A DNA stretch of 55,550 nt from Variovorax sp. Root411 (GCF_001425205.1 NZ_LMDW01000018.1:1-55550); one strand, 5' to 3'; counted from the first letter of the stretch, positions 31,647 to 40,851 are shown. Notes: generated by a model from the letters alone, not told the origin. A program made the numbers and translations.

Positions 31647-33287
31647 TCAGCCGATCACCTTGGTGGCGGTCGCGTCGAGCTTGGGCGGGGTCTCGAAGGT
31701 GTGGAACGGCGCCGGCGACGGCACTTCCCACTCGAGGCCTTCAGCGGCTTCCCACGGCTTCTGCGAAGCCTTCTCGCCCTTGCCGCGCATGGTGGGCAGC
31801 ACGACGAACAGGAAGAAGTAGACCTGCGCGAAACCGAAGAAGAAGGCACCGACCGACGCCACGGCGTTGAAGTCGGCAAACTGCATCGGGTAGTCGGCAT
31901 AGCGTCGCGGCATGCCCGCCAGGCCCAGGAAGTGCATCGGGAAGAAGGTCACGTTGAACGAGATCAGCGACCACCAGAAGTGCACCTTGCCGCGCGTTTC
32001 GTTGTACATCACGCCGGTCCACTTGGGCACCCAGTAGTAGAAGCCCGAGAACATGGCGAACAGCGAGCCGGCCACTAGCACGTAGTGGAAGTGGGCCACC
32101 ACGTAGTAGGTGTCCTGCAGCTGCGTGTCGATCGGCGCGACCGCGAGGATCAGGCCGGTGAAACCGCCCATCGTGAACACGAAGATGAAGCCGACCGCGA
32201 ACAGCATGGGCGTCTCGAAGGTCATCGAGCCCTGCCACATCGTCGCGATCCAGTTGAAGATCTTCACCGCCGTGGGCACCGCGATCAGCATGGTCGCGTA
32301 CATGAAGAACAGCTGGCCGGTGAGCGGCATGCCGGTCGTGAACATGTGGTGCGCCCACACGATGAACGACAGGATGGCGATCGACGAGGTGGCGTACACC
32401 ATCGAGGCGTAGCCGAACAGGCGCTTGCGGGCGAAGGCCGGCACCACCTGGCTGATGATGCCGAAGGCCGGCAAGATCATGATGTAGACCTCGGGGTGGC
32501 CGAAGAACCAGAAGATGTGCTGGTACATCACTGGGTCACCGCCGCCGGCGGGGTTGAAGAAGCTGGTGCCGAAGTGGCGGTCGGTCAGCGTCATCGTGAT
32601 GGCGCCTGCGAGCACGGGCATCACGGCGATCAGCAGGTAGGCGGTGATGAGCCAGGTCCAGCAGAACATCGGCATCTTCATCAGCGTCATGCCGGGGGCG
32701 CGCATGTTGAGGATGGTCACGATGATGTTGATCGAGCCCATGATCGACGAGGCGCCCATGATGTGCATCGCGAAGATGCCGGCGTCCATCGAGGGGCCCA
32801 TCTGCAGCGTGAGCGGCGCATAGAGCGTCCAGCCGGCCGCGGGTGCGCCGCCGGGCATGAAGAACGAACCGACCAGCATCAGCGCGGCCGGGATCAGCAG
32901 CCAGAAGCTGAAGTTGTTCATGCGCGCGAACGCCATGTCGGAGGCGCCCACCTGCAGCGGGATCATCCAGTTCGCGAAGCCCACGAAGGCCGGCATGATG
33001 GCGCCGAACACCATGATCAGGCCGTGCATGGTGGTGAACTGGTTGAACAGTTCGGGGTTCACCAGTTGCAGGCCGGGCTGGAACAGCTCGGCGCGGATCA
33101 GCAGCGCGAGCACGCCGCCCACCATCAGCATCGTGAAGCTGAACAGCAGGTAGAGCGTCCCGATGTCCTTGTGGTTGGTCGCGAAGACCCAGCGGCGCCA
33201 GCCGGTGGGCGCGTGGTGGTCGTGATGCTCGTCGTGTGCGTGGTCGCCGTGGGCGGCGTGACCGTGGGGGTCGAGGACTGCACTCAT
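31647..33287 (-). CDS. ctaD: Cytochrome c oxidase subunit I
   Basis: 546 residues, twelve membrane helices. This is the heme a / heme a3-CuB core that reduces oxygen and pumps protons. Visible are the low-spin heme ligand region MHGLIMVFGAIMPAF, the FWFFGHPEVYIMILP block with the cross-linked His-Tyr pair and K-channel start, the CuB histidines in WAHHMFTTG, and VVAHFHYVLVAG with the heme a3 and heme a ligands. The N terminus is His-rich (HGHAAHGDHAHDEHHDHHAP), unusual and possibly metal-binding. It follows ctaC by 43 bases. Confidence 0.97.
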   Translation of the reverse strand: MSAVLDPHGHAAHGDHAHDEHHDHHAPTGWRRWVFATNHKDIGTLYLLFSFTMLMVGGVLALLIRAELFQPGLQLVNPELFNQFTTMHGLIMVFGAIMPAFVGFANWMIPLQVGASDMAFARMNNFSFWLLIPAALMLVGSFFMPGGAPAAGWTLYAPLTLQMGPSMDAGIFAMHIMGASSIMGSINIIVTILNMRAPGMTLMKMPMFCWTWLITAYLLIAVMPVLAGAITMTLTDRHFGTSFFNPAGGGDPVMYQHIFWFFGHPEVYIMILPAFGIISQVVPAFARKRLFGYASMVYATSSIAILSFIVWAHHMFTTGMPLTGQLFFMYATMLIAVPTAVKIFNWIATMWQGSMTFETPMLFAVGFIFVFTMGGFTGLILAVAPIDTQLQDTYYVVAHFHYVLVAGSLFAMFSGFYYWVPKWTGVMYNETRGKVHFWWSLISFNVTFFPMHFLGLAGMPRRYADYPMQFADFNAVASVGAFFFGFAQVYFFLFVVLPTMRGKGEKASQKPWEAAEGLEWEVPSPAPFHTFETPPKLDATATKVIG

Positions 33288-33330
33288 TTCGTTGTTCCTT
33301 GCAATTTCTTCGTCGCGGGACGCTGTCGCA

Positions 33331-34518
33331 TCACTTGCCGCGCAGGGCCAGCACTTCGGCCGGCTGCACCAGCTGGCCGGTCTTGTTCGACCAGCTGTTC
33401 TTGGTGTACGTGGCCACGGCCGCGAGGTCGGTATCGCTCAGCTGCTTCCACGACGGCATCGCGCCGTTGTTCTGGCCGTTGAGCAGCACATGCAGTTGCA
33501 CCGAGTGGTCGGCATCGAGCACCTTCGGATCGCCGTCGAGCGCCTTGATCGGGCCCGCGCCCTTGCCGTTGGCCTGGTGGCAGGCGGCGCAGTTGGCGGC
33601 ATAGACCTTCTCGCCGCGAACGAGCATATCGGGCAGCGTCCAGACCTTGGTCGGGTCGTCGAGCTTGGCGGCGGCTTCCTTGCGCTTGGCGGCCACCCAG
33701 GTCGTGTAGTCGGCCGACGAGACCACCTTCACGTGGATCGGCATGTAGGCGTGTTCCTTGCCGCACAGTTCCTGGCACTGGCCGTAGTAGTCGCCCACGG
33801 TCTCGGCACGGAACCAGGTGTCGCGCACGAAGCCGGGAATCGCGTCCTGCTTCAAGCCCAGCTGCGGCACGGCGAAGGCGTGGATCACGTCGTTCGCGGT
33901 GGTGATGATGCGGACCTTCTTGTTGACCGGCACCACCAGCGGGTTGTCGACCTTGAGCAGGTAGTCGTCGGGCATCGCGCCCTTGGCGCCGGCGTCGGAC
34001 ATGGCGCGCTGCGAGCTGTCGAGCGTGGAGATGAAGGCAAGACCCTCGCCTTCGCCGTTCAGGTAGTCGTAGCCCCACTTCCATTGATAGCCGGTGGTCT
34101 TGATCGTGAGGTCGGCGTTGGTTGTGTCCTTCTGGGCCACCAGCACCTTGGTGGCGGGCAGCGCCATGACGATCACGATGAGGAAGGGCACGATGGTCCA
34201 GATGACCTCGACCACCACCGATTCATGGAAGTTGGCCGCCTTGTGGCCGACCGACTTGCGGTGCTTCCAGATCGAATAGAACATGACCGCGAACACGGCG
34301 ACGAAGATGACCGTGCACAGGATCATCATGATCGTGTGGAGCAGATGCTGCTCCTGCGCGATCTTGGTCACACCGACCGGAAGATTCAACTGGCGAACCG
34401 AAGGGCCGCCGGGCAGATCGTTGACTGCGTGCGCCGCGCTGCTGAAAGCCGCGCCGGCCGCCAGCAACAGATTCGCCGGCCTGTACTTATTGCGCCAAAT
34501 GCTCTTCATCGTGTTCAC
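33331..34518 (-). CDS. ctaC: Cytochrome c oxidase subunit II with fused cytochrome c domain
   Basis: 395 residues from GTG 34518; ATG 34509 is the alternative. A signal sequence (ending SSAAHA) is followed by two membrane helices (about 64-84 and 104-124). The CuA domain has the ligands in GQCQELCGKEHAYMPIHV near 250-267. After residue about 300 a cytochrome c domain follows with heme site CAACH and probable axial Met in AMPSWKQLSD. The fusion makes this a caa3-like oxidase subunit. It is first of the structural genes on this strand. Confidence 0.96.
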   Translation of the reverse strand: MNTMKSIWRNKYRPANLLLAAGAAFSSAAHAVNDLPGGPSVRQLNLPVGVTKIAQEQHLLHTIMMILCTVIFVAVFAVMFYSIWKHRKSVGHKAANFHESVVVEVIWTIVPFLIVIVMALPATKVLVAQKDTTNADLTIKTTGYQWKWGYDYLNGEGEGLAFISTLDSSQRAMSDAGAKGAMPDDYLLKVDNPLVVPVNKKVRIITTANDVIHAFAVPQLGLKQDAIPGFVRDTWFRAETVGDYYGQCQELCGKEHAYMPIHVKVVSSADYTTWVAAKRKEAAAKLDDPTKVWTLPDMLVRGEKVYAANCAACHQANGKGAGPIKALDGDPKVLDADHSVQLHVLLNGQNNGAMPSWKQLSDTDLAAVATYTKNSWSNKTGQLVQPAEVLALRGK

Positions 34519-34568
34519 GTTTCTTCAATTTATCGACAACCCAACCGTGCAGCACTGCGCGAGCCCCC

Positions 34569-35045
34569 TCAGGCGCCACGCAACGCCATGCGAATCTCGC
34601 GGGCCAAAGCCGCACGCAACTCCGGGCGTACATAGCGCCCCACCCTGACCGATCGACCCTGACCCGAGACCTCGATCAGCGAGCGATCGCCGGTCTGCGG
34701 TTCGATCCGCACCTGGTGCGGAAGAAATTCCGTGCGTTCGTAGTGCCCGCCGTTTTCGAGCTCCACGACGAGCCGCCCCTCCTGCAGCGCGATCTTCTCG
34801 CCGTCGGTCGCATGCCGTGCGTAGAGCATGAACGCAAACCCGACAGCGGCCAGCTCGAGCCAGGCAAAAGGCAGGACCAGCGGCGCACCGTGCAGCCAGA
34901 ACAGGGTGCCGGTGCCGAGCGATACCACGCACAGCGAGGCGTAGAGCCAGCCCAGCTGGCTCGGCGTCACCGAGCAGTTCCGCTTCAGGAACCAGTGGAT
35001 GCTCTGGCCTGAAACGGTGGCAAATCGAAACACGGAATTCGACAC
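34569..35045 (-). CDS. DUF2244 domain membrane protein
   Basis: 158 residues if translation begins at GTG 35045; the frame stays open to 35219 but the added part is not family-like. Two adjacent membrane helices lie about 30-65 (LGWLYASLCVVSLGTGTLFW then VLPFAWLELAAVGFAFMLY), followed by a soluble domain ending LPHQVRIEPQTGDRSLIEVSG. DUF2244 genes sit just before ctaC in many betaproteobacteria. The function is unknown. The 199 bases upstream (35046-35244) hold no gene; TACAAT at 35170-35165 (minus strand) might be a -10 box without a clear -35. Confidence 0.8.
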   Translation of the reverse strand: MSNSVFRFATVSGQSIHWFLKRNCSVTPSQLGWLYASLCVVSLGTGTLFWLHGAPLVLPFAWLELAAVGFAFMLYARHATDGEKIALQEGRLVVELENGGHYERTEFLPHQVRIEPQTGDRSLIEVSGQGRSVRVGRYVRPELRAALAREIRMALRGA

Positions 35046-35244
35046 GGGCGAGTTCAGCAAATCGGTGCGTCGATGGTCGCCCAACCCCTCGTACACCTTC
35101 GTACAGACAGGATCCGACACCCCTCGATCGCGGGACAATACCCGCGGGTTCCACGCAACGGCGGATTGTAGCGGGTAGATATCGGCGCCCGCGTTGCGTA
35201 GAGGACGCCTACGGGTCACTACTAACTAGGCAAAAAGGTCCGCA

Positions 35245-36159
35245 TCAGGCACCCGGACGGCCGCGCTGGAGCATCGAGCGCATCTCGCGCAGCGACACCG
35301 CGCTTTCGGCGGACAGCGACACGCGCGGCGCCGGCTTGAACGCGTGGCCGTAGATGACCTCGAAGGTCAGCGCGATGCGCCCGCCGCCCTCTTCGGCCGC
35401 AGCGAGCTCGGGCAGCGCCTTCTTCAGCGACTGGTGCCAGACCTTGCCGCGCAGCGCCGGGAAGCGCGCCGGGTGCAGGTTGCGGCCCATCGTGCGCAAT
35501 TCGGCGAGCGCCGCCTCGGGCGTGGCCCAGGTCAGCACGATGCGCTCCATGTCCATCACCGGTTCGGCGAAGCCGGCGTGCACCAGCATGTCGCCCCAGT
35601 CGTGCATGTCGGTGAATTCGTGGCCCGCGACCGGCCAGCCGAGCCGGGCATGCAGCGCGCGCAATTCACGCACGGTGTCGGGCCCGAGACAGGAGAACAT
35701 CAGGAAGCCGTCGGTTGCCACCAGCTTGTGCCAGTGCGCGATCAGCGCTTCCGGGTCGGCCGCCATGTGCAGCGACATGTTGGCCCATAGCAGGTCGACG
35801 CCGTCTTCGGGCGGCGCGTCGAAGCGCGCCTTGCCGGCCTGCCAGCGACGCGTGCTCCACCACGGGGCGGACAGCGCCTGGCCGGTGGCAGCCGCCAGCG
35901 CGGGCTCCGGCTCGATCACGAAGGAAGCCGCGTCCTTGTAGCGGCGGGCGACGAGTTCATGCGCCTCGAGGCCGCTGCGCAGCGGTGCCCAGTCGGCCCA
36001 GGTGCGGGGCTGGGCCTTGATCCATTGCAGCCGGTCTTCCATCCGGCGGCCGATTTCCTCATGCAGCCAGGGCGAGCCATCGGCAGGCGCGAGCTGGCGC
36101 CAGCGGGCGGCCGCCGTGGCATCGATGGTCGGCGGTCGTCGTGAGGGGTCGGTGGCCAT
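35245..36159 (-). CDS. SAM-dependent methyltransferase, BioC-like
   Basis: 304 residues. Class I methyltransferase of the Methyltransf_11 type: LHEEIGRRMEDRLQWIK at the start, a degenerate SAM loop region near 78-90 (FVIEPEPALAA), then DLLWANMSLHMAADPEALIAHWHKLV and GFLMFSCLGPDTVRELR, both typical of BioC and related enzymes. The glycine-rich GxGxG loop is not obvious, so substrate and even activity are uncertain; malonyl-ACP methylation for biotin is one possibility. No biotin genes are nearby. Divergent from comF by 23 bases. Confidence 0.75.
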   Translation of the reverse strand: MATDPSRRPPTIDATAAARWRQLAPADGSPWLHEEIGRRMEDRLQWIKAQPRTWADWAPLRSGLEAHELVARRYKDAASFVIEPEPALAAATGQALSAPWWSTRRWQAGKARFDAPPEDGVDLLWANMSLHMAADPEALIAHWHKLVATDGFLMFSCLGPDTVRELRALHARLGWPVAGHEFTDMHDWGDMLVHAGFAEPVMDMERIVLTWATPEAALAELRTMGRNLHPARFPALRGKVWHQSLKKALPELAAAEEGGGRIALTFEVIYGHAFKPAPRVSLSAESAVSLREMRSMLQRGRPGA

Positions 36160-36182
36160 GGGGCCGTGAGTATATTGAGGCC

Positions 36183-36917
36183 ATGTCCAGCCATCGGGCC
36201 TTGTGGCCTTTCATGCCCTTCAGGCCTTTCACCTCGCTGCTCGCACGGCTGCCCAGCCAGTGCGCGGTCTGCCGCGCCTGGCCGTCGCGCCCGGTGTGCG
36301 ATGCCTGCGTGGCCCGCTTCGCCCCACCCGCCGCGCGATGCAGCAGCTGCGCCCTGCCCGTGCCCGAAGGCGTGAGCCGCTGCGGCGACTGCGTGAAGCA
36401 CCCGCCGCCGCTGGACGCCTGCCTCGCGGCCTGCACCTACGCATGGCCGTGGCCAGACGCCATCGCGGCGTTCAAGTTCCACGGCGAGGCCGGCTGGGCC
36501 GGGCCGTTCGCCACGCTGCTGCGCAGCACGCCCTGGGTGGAGCCGGCGCTGGACGCTTGCGACAGCGTGCTGCCGATGCCGCTGGCGCCCGGCCGGTTGC
36601 GCGAACGCGGCTTCAATCAGGCGCACGAGCTTGCGCGGCGGCTGTCGCCTGCCAAGACTGACGCCACCCTGCTCCTGCGCACCCGCGAGACGCCCGCGCA
36701 GAGCGGCCTTTCGCGCGCCGACCGGCTGCACAACCTGCGCGGCGCCTTCGCCGTGGAGCCGCTGCGCGCCGAGAAGCTGCGCGGCCAGCGCCTCGTGCTG
36801 GTGGACGACGTGATGACCAGCGGCGCCTCGCTGTTCGCGGCCGCCGAAGTGCTGCGGCTGGCGGGCGCGGCCCATGTCACCGCCGTTGTGCTGGCCCGGA
36901 CCGATCCGCCGCGCTGA
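36183..36917 (+). CDS. ComF family protein (phosphoribosyltransferase-like)
   Basis: 244 residues from ATG 36183. An N-terminal zinc-finger-like part has cysteine pairs (CAVC, CDAC, CSSC, CGDC) between about 25 and 70. The phosphoribosyltransferase-like domain follows, with LPMPLAPGRLRERGFNQAHELARRL and the PRPP-loop VLVDDVMTSGAS. ComF/GntX proteins are linked to DNA uptake and use of DNA as nutrient, but the molecular role is unclear. The divergent methyltransferase gene leaves little room for separate promoters. Confidence 0.9.
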   Translation: MSSHRALWPFMPFRPFTSLLARLPSQCAVCRAWPSRPVCDACVARFAPPAARCSSCALPVPEGVSRCGDCVKHPPPLDACLAACTYAWPWPDAIAAFKFHGEAGWAGPFATLLRSTPWVEPALDACDSVLPMPLAPGRLRERGFNQAHELARRLSPAKTDATLLLRTRETPAQSGLSRADRLHNLRGAFAVEPLRAEKLRGQRLVLVDDVMTSGASLFAAAEVLRLAGAAHVTAVVLARTDPPR

Positions 36918-36948
36918 ACCTTCGACGCGGCCCGCCGACAATCGGCGC

Positions 36949-37410
36949 ATGTTCCATATCGTCCTGGTCCACCCCGAAATCCCGCCGAACACCGGCAACG
37001 TGATCCGGCTCGCCGCCAACACCGGCTGCACGCTGCACCTCGTCGAGCCGCTCGGTTTTTCGATGGACGACCGTCTGCTGCGCCGCGCCGGGCTCGACTA
37101 CCACGAGTACGCCGAAGTGAAGCGCCACGCCGACTGGCAAGCGCTGCTCGCCACGGAGCAACCGGCCGCCGAGCGCATGTTCGCCCTCACCACGCGCGGC
37201 ACGCGGGCCGTGCACGACGTGCGCTTCCAGCCCGGTGACTGGCTGGTGTTCGGCTCGGAGACCAGCGGCCTGCCACCCTCGGTGCGCGACGGCTTCGCCG
37301 AGCCGCAGCGCCTGCGCCTGCCGATGCGCGAGGGCCAGCGCAGCCTGAATCTCTCGAATGCAGTAGCCGTGACGGTGTTCGAGGCCTGGCGGCAGAACGG
37401 CTTCGGCTGA
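36949..37410 (+). CDS. trmL: tRNA (cytidine(34)-2'-O)-methyltransferase
   Basis: 153 residues starting MFHIVLVHPEIPPNTGNVIRL, the standard TrmL opening. SPOUT-class trefoil-knot methyltransferase; FGSETSGLPP near 103-112 and the knot segment LPMREGQRSLNLSNAVAV near 126-143 are intact. It adds a 2'-O-methyl group at the wobble base of tRNA-Leu. I chose ATG 36949 over an earlier one inside comF. It is followed by a convergent MaoC gene 20 bases away. Confidence 0.95.
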   Translation: MFHIVLVHPEIPPNTGNVIRLAANTGCTLHLVEPLGFSMDDRLLRRAGLDYHEYAEVKRHADWQALLATEQPAAERMFALTTRGTRAVHDVRFQPGDWLVFGSETSGLPPSVRDGFAEPQRLRLPMREGQRSLNLSNAVAVTVFEAWRQNGFG

Positions 37411-37430
37411 AACGGAAAAAGCCCGACGCC

Positions 37431-37892
37431 TCAGCGGTAGCGGCGCACCACCGACTCGGCCACGCACGCAGGCTTGGCGGTGCCTTCGAGCTCGATGGTG
37501 ACTTCCCAGGTCATCTGGAAGCCATCGTCGGCGATCGGCTCCGAGCTCAGCAGCTTCATGCGGGCGCGCAGCCGCTTGCCCACCGGCACCGGCGACATGA
37601 AGCGCACCCGGTTCATGCCGTAGTTCACGCCCATGCGCGATTCGACCACGTCGATCGCCGTCTCGAAAAAGCGCGGCAGCAGCGACAGCGTGAGGAACCC
37701 ATGGGCGATCGGCCCGCCGAACGGGCCGGCCTTGGCCCGCTCGACATCGATATGGATCCATTGGTGGTCGCCCGTCGCCTCGGCGAACTGGTTGACCTGC
37801 TCCTGCGTGATGGTGATCCAGTCGCTCACGGCGACTTCCTGGCCGACGCAGGCGGCGAGATCCTGAAGGGTCTGGAATGTCTTTTTGGTCAT
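37431..37892 (-). CDS. MaoC family (R)-specific enoyl-CoA hydratase
   Basis: 153 residues from ATG 37892. The hot-dog hydratase motif is present: QFAEATGDHQWIHIDVERAKAGPFGGPIAHGFLTLSLL near 34-71, with the catalytic Asp and His (FAxxTGDxNPxH type; here DHQWIH) and the following HGF. These enzymes hydrate trans-2-enoyl-CoA to the (R)-3-hydroxy form, often for polyhydroxyalkanoate or fatty-acid turnover. The NodN-like length and the YGMNRVRFMSPVPVGKRLR block fit. No pathway partner is adjacent. Confidence 0.88.
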   Translation of the reverse strand: MTKKTFQTLQDLAACVGQEVAVSDWITITQEQVNQFAEATGDHQWIHIDVERAKAGPFGGPIAHGFLTLSLLPRFFETAIDVVESRMGVNYGMNRVRFMSPVPVGKRLRARMKLLSSEPIADDGFQMTWEVTIELEGTAKPACVAESVVRRYR

Positions 37893-38038
37893 GCGGGCAT
37901 TCTGGCGGCTGGGGCGATCGCGCAGCTGTCGGGCTTGCGACAACCTGGCTCAGGGAAAACCGGGAGCCCGGCGCAATCGCTGGCGCCCTGTTGCCCGGCG
38001 AACCGGTGGCCCGGCCTTGACTGCGCTATGTTCGCAGG

Positions 38039-38758
38039 ATGACGACAACAACATCCACGGGAAATTCCGGCGGCATCTATGTGCTCGCGGCCCACCCGCA
38101 CTGGCGCGACTCGCGCGTCAACCGCCGCATGCTCGCCGCCGCGCGCGCCGTGCCGGGCATCGACGTCAACGACCTCTACGGCAGCTACCCCGACTTCGCC
38201 ATCGACGTCGAAGCCGAGCAGGCCCGGCTCGCCAAGGCCGACCTGGTGGTGCTGGTGCACCCGATCCAGTGGTACTCGATGCCCGCGCTGCAAAAACTCT
38301 GGGTCGACGAGGTGCTCGGCTACGGCTGGGCCTACGGCCCCGGCGGCACGGCGCTGCAGGGCAAGGATCTCTGGCTGGTCGCCACCACCGGCAGCCCCGA
38401 GGCCGCGTACCACCCGCAGAACTACCACCGCTATTTCTTCGACGCCTTCCTGCCGCCCTACGAGCAGACCGCCGCGCTGTGCGGCATGCGCTTCCTGCCG
38501 CCGCTGGTCTTCTACGGCGCGCGCAGCGCCAGCGAGGCGGACGTGGCGTCGCACGTCGAAACCTTTGCCCAGCGCCTCGGCAGCTACCCCGACTGGCCGG
38601 AGATCGAGGAGATCGACGTCTGCGTGGCCTGCCCCGTGCCCGAGAGCGACCGGCCGGCCGACACCGACGACATCGGCCCTGTGGTCTCCAGCGCCTTCCA
38701 GGCTGCCATGGCCCACGGCCTCGCGGCCACGGCCGCAGACAACGGCAAGGCGGCCTGA
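38039..38758 (+). CDS. KefF-like NAD(P)H oxidoreductase, ancillary to the cation antiporter
   Basis: 239 residues, flavodoxin-like fold of the NQO/KefF family: YVLAAHPHWRDSRVNRRM at the start, VLVHPIQWYSMPALQKLWVDEVLGYGWAYG near 72-101, and LVATTGSPEAAY near 113-124. KefF-type proteins bind the KefC antiporter and are needed for full activity during electrophile stress. A C-terminal extension of about 45 residues after the usual end is unusual. The gene ends directly at the ATG of the antiporter gene (TGA then ATG, no gap). Confidence 0.88.
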   Translation: MTTTTSTGNSGGIYVLAAHPHWRDSRVNRRMLAAARAVPGIDVNDLYGSYPDFAIDVEAEQARLAKADLVVLVHPIQWYSMPALQKLWVDEVLGYGWAYGPGGTALQGKDLWLVATTGSPEAAYHPQNYHRYFFDAFLPPYEQTAALCGMRFLPPLVFYGARSASEADVASHVETFAQRLGSYPDWPEIEEIDVCVACPVPESDRPADTDDIGPVVSSAFQAAMAHGLAATAADNGKAA

Positions 38759-40621
38759 ATGGAACACGCACCCGCCTGGCTGACCAACAGCCTGATCTAC
38801 CTGGGCGCCGCCGTGCTGGTGGTGCCGCTGTCGAAGGCCCTGGGCCTCGGCTCGATCATCGGCTACCTCGTGGCCGGCATTGCCATCGGCCCTTGGGGGC
38901 TGGGCCTCGTGTCCAGCGTCGAGGACGTGCTGCACTTCGCCGAGTTCGGCGTGGTGCTGATGCTGTTCCTCGTGGGCCTCGAACTCGAACCCAAACGCCT
39001 GTGGAACCTGCGCCGCCCCATCTTCGGCTGGGGCGCCGCGCAGGTGCTGAGCTGCGCCGCGGTGCTGTTCGCCGCGGGCTGGGCCGTAGGCGCCGAATGG
39101 CGCGTGGCACTGGTGGCCGCGCTGGGCCTCGCGCTGTCGTCCACCGCCATCGCGCTGCAGGTGTTCGGCGAGCGCAACCTGCTGAAGACGCCCAGCGGCC
39201 AGGCCGGCTTCTCGATCCTGCTGTTCCAGGACGTGGCCGCGATTCCGATCCTCGCGCTGCTGCCGCTGCTCGCAGGCGCCACCGCGGCCGAGCAGTCCAT
39301 CACCGGCCTCGAACGCGCGCTGGAAGCCGCGAAGATCATCGGCGTGATCGGCGGCATCATCCTCGGCGGCCGGCTGCTGCTGCGTCCCATCCTGCGCTGG
39401 ATCGCGCGCAGCGACACGCCCGAGATCTTCACCGCCGCCGCCCTGCTGCTGGTGGTGGCCATCGCCGCGCTGATGCAGGCGGTCGGCCTGTCGATGGCGC
39501 TCGGCGCCTTCCTGGCCGGCGTGCTACTGGCCGAGAGCGAATACCGGCGCGAGCTCGAAACCGACATCGAGCCCTTCAAGGGCCTGCTGCTCGGCCTGTT
39601 CTTCATCGCCGTGGGCATGTCGATCAACTTCGGCGTACTCATTGCGAGCCCCTGGGTCATGGCGATGCTGGTGGTCGGCTTCATGGCCGTCAAGCTGGTG
39701 GTGATCTATTCGCTCGCCAAGGCCATGGGCATTGCCTACCAGGAGCGCCCGGTGTTCACGCTGCTGCTGGCGCAAGGCGGCGAGTTCGCGTTCGTGGTGT
39801 TCCAGGCCGCGGGGCCGGACGTGCTGCCGCCCGAGATCACCTCGCTGCTGATCGGAGCGGTGGCGCTGTCGATGCTGCTGTCGCCGCTGCTGTTGGTGCT
39901 GCTCGACAAGTTCGTGCTGCCGCGCTACAGCCAAAATGGCGGTCCGCAGTTGGAAGAGATTTCGGAGCAGCAGGACGCCAAGGTGCTGATCTGCGGCTTC
40001 GGCCGATACGGCCAGATCGTCGGCCGCATGCTCATGTCGCAGGGCCTGCGCGTGACCGTGCTCGACCACGACGCCGACACCGTCGAAGGCCTGCGCCAGT
40101 TCGGCTTTCGCGTGTTCTATGGCGATGCCACGCGGCTCGACCTGCTGCGCACCGCGGGCGCCGGTTCGGCCAAGGCCATCGTGGTGGCGGTGGACGACAT
40201 CGAGCAGTCGCTCGAAATCGTCGATCTCGTGCGGGAGAACTTTCCGCAGGCGCGCATCATCGCGCGGGCCCGCAACGTGACCCACCTGTTCCAGCTGCGC
40301 GACCGTGGCGTGACGGACGTGGAGCGCGAGGTGTTCGAATCATCGCTGCGCAGCGCCCGCACCACGCTCGAGGCACTGGGCTGGCCGGCGCATGAAGCGC
40401 GCGAATCGGCCATGCGCTTTCGCCGTCGGAATATCAAGCTCAGCGACGAGATCTATCCGCACTACAAGGACCGCGCCAAGCTGATCGCGGCCAACAAGGC
40501 GGGCCGCCAGCAGTTCGAGGAACAAATGGCGCGCGAGCGCGAGGAGCGGCAGCGGCGCTCGGGGCGCGACTGGGATCGGATCGACGAAAACGAGGCAACG
40601 AAGGAAGAGGCGGACGCGTAG
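38759..40621 (+). CDS. KefB/KefC-like cation:proton antiporter (CPA2)
   Basis: 620 residues: about twelve membrane helices to residue 380, then a RCK_N (KTN) domain starting VLICGFGRYGQIVGRML near 410-426 with a Rossmann GxGxxG motif, and a charged C-terminal tail. GYLVAGIAIGPWGLGL near 34-49 and FQDVAAIPILALLPLL near 157-172 are family marks; QDVAAIP includes the conserved Asp of CPA2. It should expel potassium in exchange for protons, gated by glutathione adducts in well-studied homologues. The KefF-like gene abuts it upstream. Confidence 0.92.
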   Translation: MEHAPAWLTNSLIYLGAAVLVVPLSKALGLGSIIGYLVAGIAIGPWGLGLVSSVEDVLHFAEFGVVLMLFLVGLELEPKRLWNLRRPIFGWGAAQVLSCAAVLFAAGWAVGAEWRVALVAALGLALSSTAIALQVFGERNLLKTPSGQAGFSILLFQDVAAIPILALLPLLAGATAAEQSITGLERALEAAKIIGVIGGIILGGRLLLRPILRWIARSDTPEIFTAAALLLVVAIAALMQAVGLSMALGAFLAGVLLAESEYRRELETDIEPFKGLLLGLFFIAVGMSINFGVLIASPWVMAMLVVGFMAVKLVVIYSLAKAMGIAYQERPVFTLLLAQGGEFAFVVFQAAGPDVLPPEITSLLIGAVALSMLLSPLLLVLLDKFVLPRYSQNGGPQLEEISEQQDAKVLICGFGRYGQIVGRMLMSQGLRVTVLDHDADTVEGLRQFGFRVFYGDATRLDLLRTAGAGSAKAIVVAVDDIEQSLEIVDLVRENFPQARIIARARNVTHLFQLRDRGVTDVEREVFESSLRSARTTLEALGWPAHEARESAMRFRRRNIKLSDEIYPHYKDRAKLIAANKAGRQQFEEQMAREREERQRRSGRDWDRIDENEATKEEADA

Positions 40622-40646
40622 CGCCCCTCCACTCGCGCCTTCAGGG

Positions 40647-40668
40647 GGCCCCGACATCACGTCGGGCC
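40647..40668 (+). terminator. Possible terminator after the antiporter gene
   Basis: GGCCCCGAC, loop ATCAC, GTCGGGCC form a stem of eight pairs with one bulged C. No U-run follows, so this may be a weak or factor-dependent site. The rest of the gap from 40622 to 40750 shows no gene. Confidence 0.4.
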
Positions 40669-40750
40669 TGGACCCCGCCGCCCCAGCCAGGAAGGGCGGG
40701 ACGCCCTATCGATTTCCATCAGGGTTTCCCCTCAGCAAGCTCCGGTCCTT

Positions 40751-40789
40751 CATTCAGTACACTGATTGTCATATTCAGTGTGCTGAATG
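40751..40789. promoter_or_regulatory. Long inverted-repeat operator before the vanillate genes
   Basis: CATTCAGTACACTGA (40751-40765) and TCAGTGTGCTGAATG (40775-40789) are inverted complements at 14 of 15 positions, with nine bases between. Such a long dyad 63 bases before the first gene of a catabolic operon is a likely site for a dimeric repressor. The candidate is the MarR protein encoded at the operon end (44324). The -35/-10 boxes are not clear but should overlap. Confidence 0.65.
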
Positions 40790-40851
40790 TCGCCTCGCAC
40801 TCAAAAAAAGCTTCGTGCGACTGCGCTTGTATTTCCCTTCAGGAGACAACG

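Noticed and set aside
37406..37435. A fourth hairpin joining convergent stops (trmL and MaoC genes)
   Set aside because: Only GCTGA/TCAGC pair across a 20-base loop with a mismatch next to them; this is within chance for TGA against TCA.
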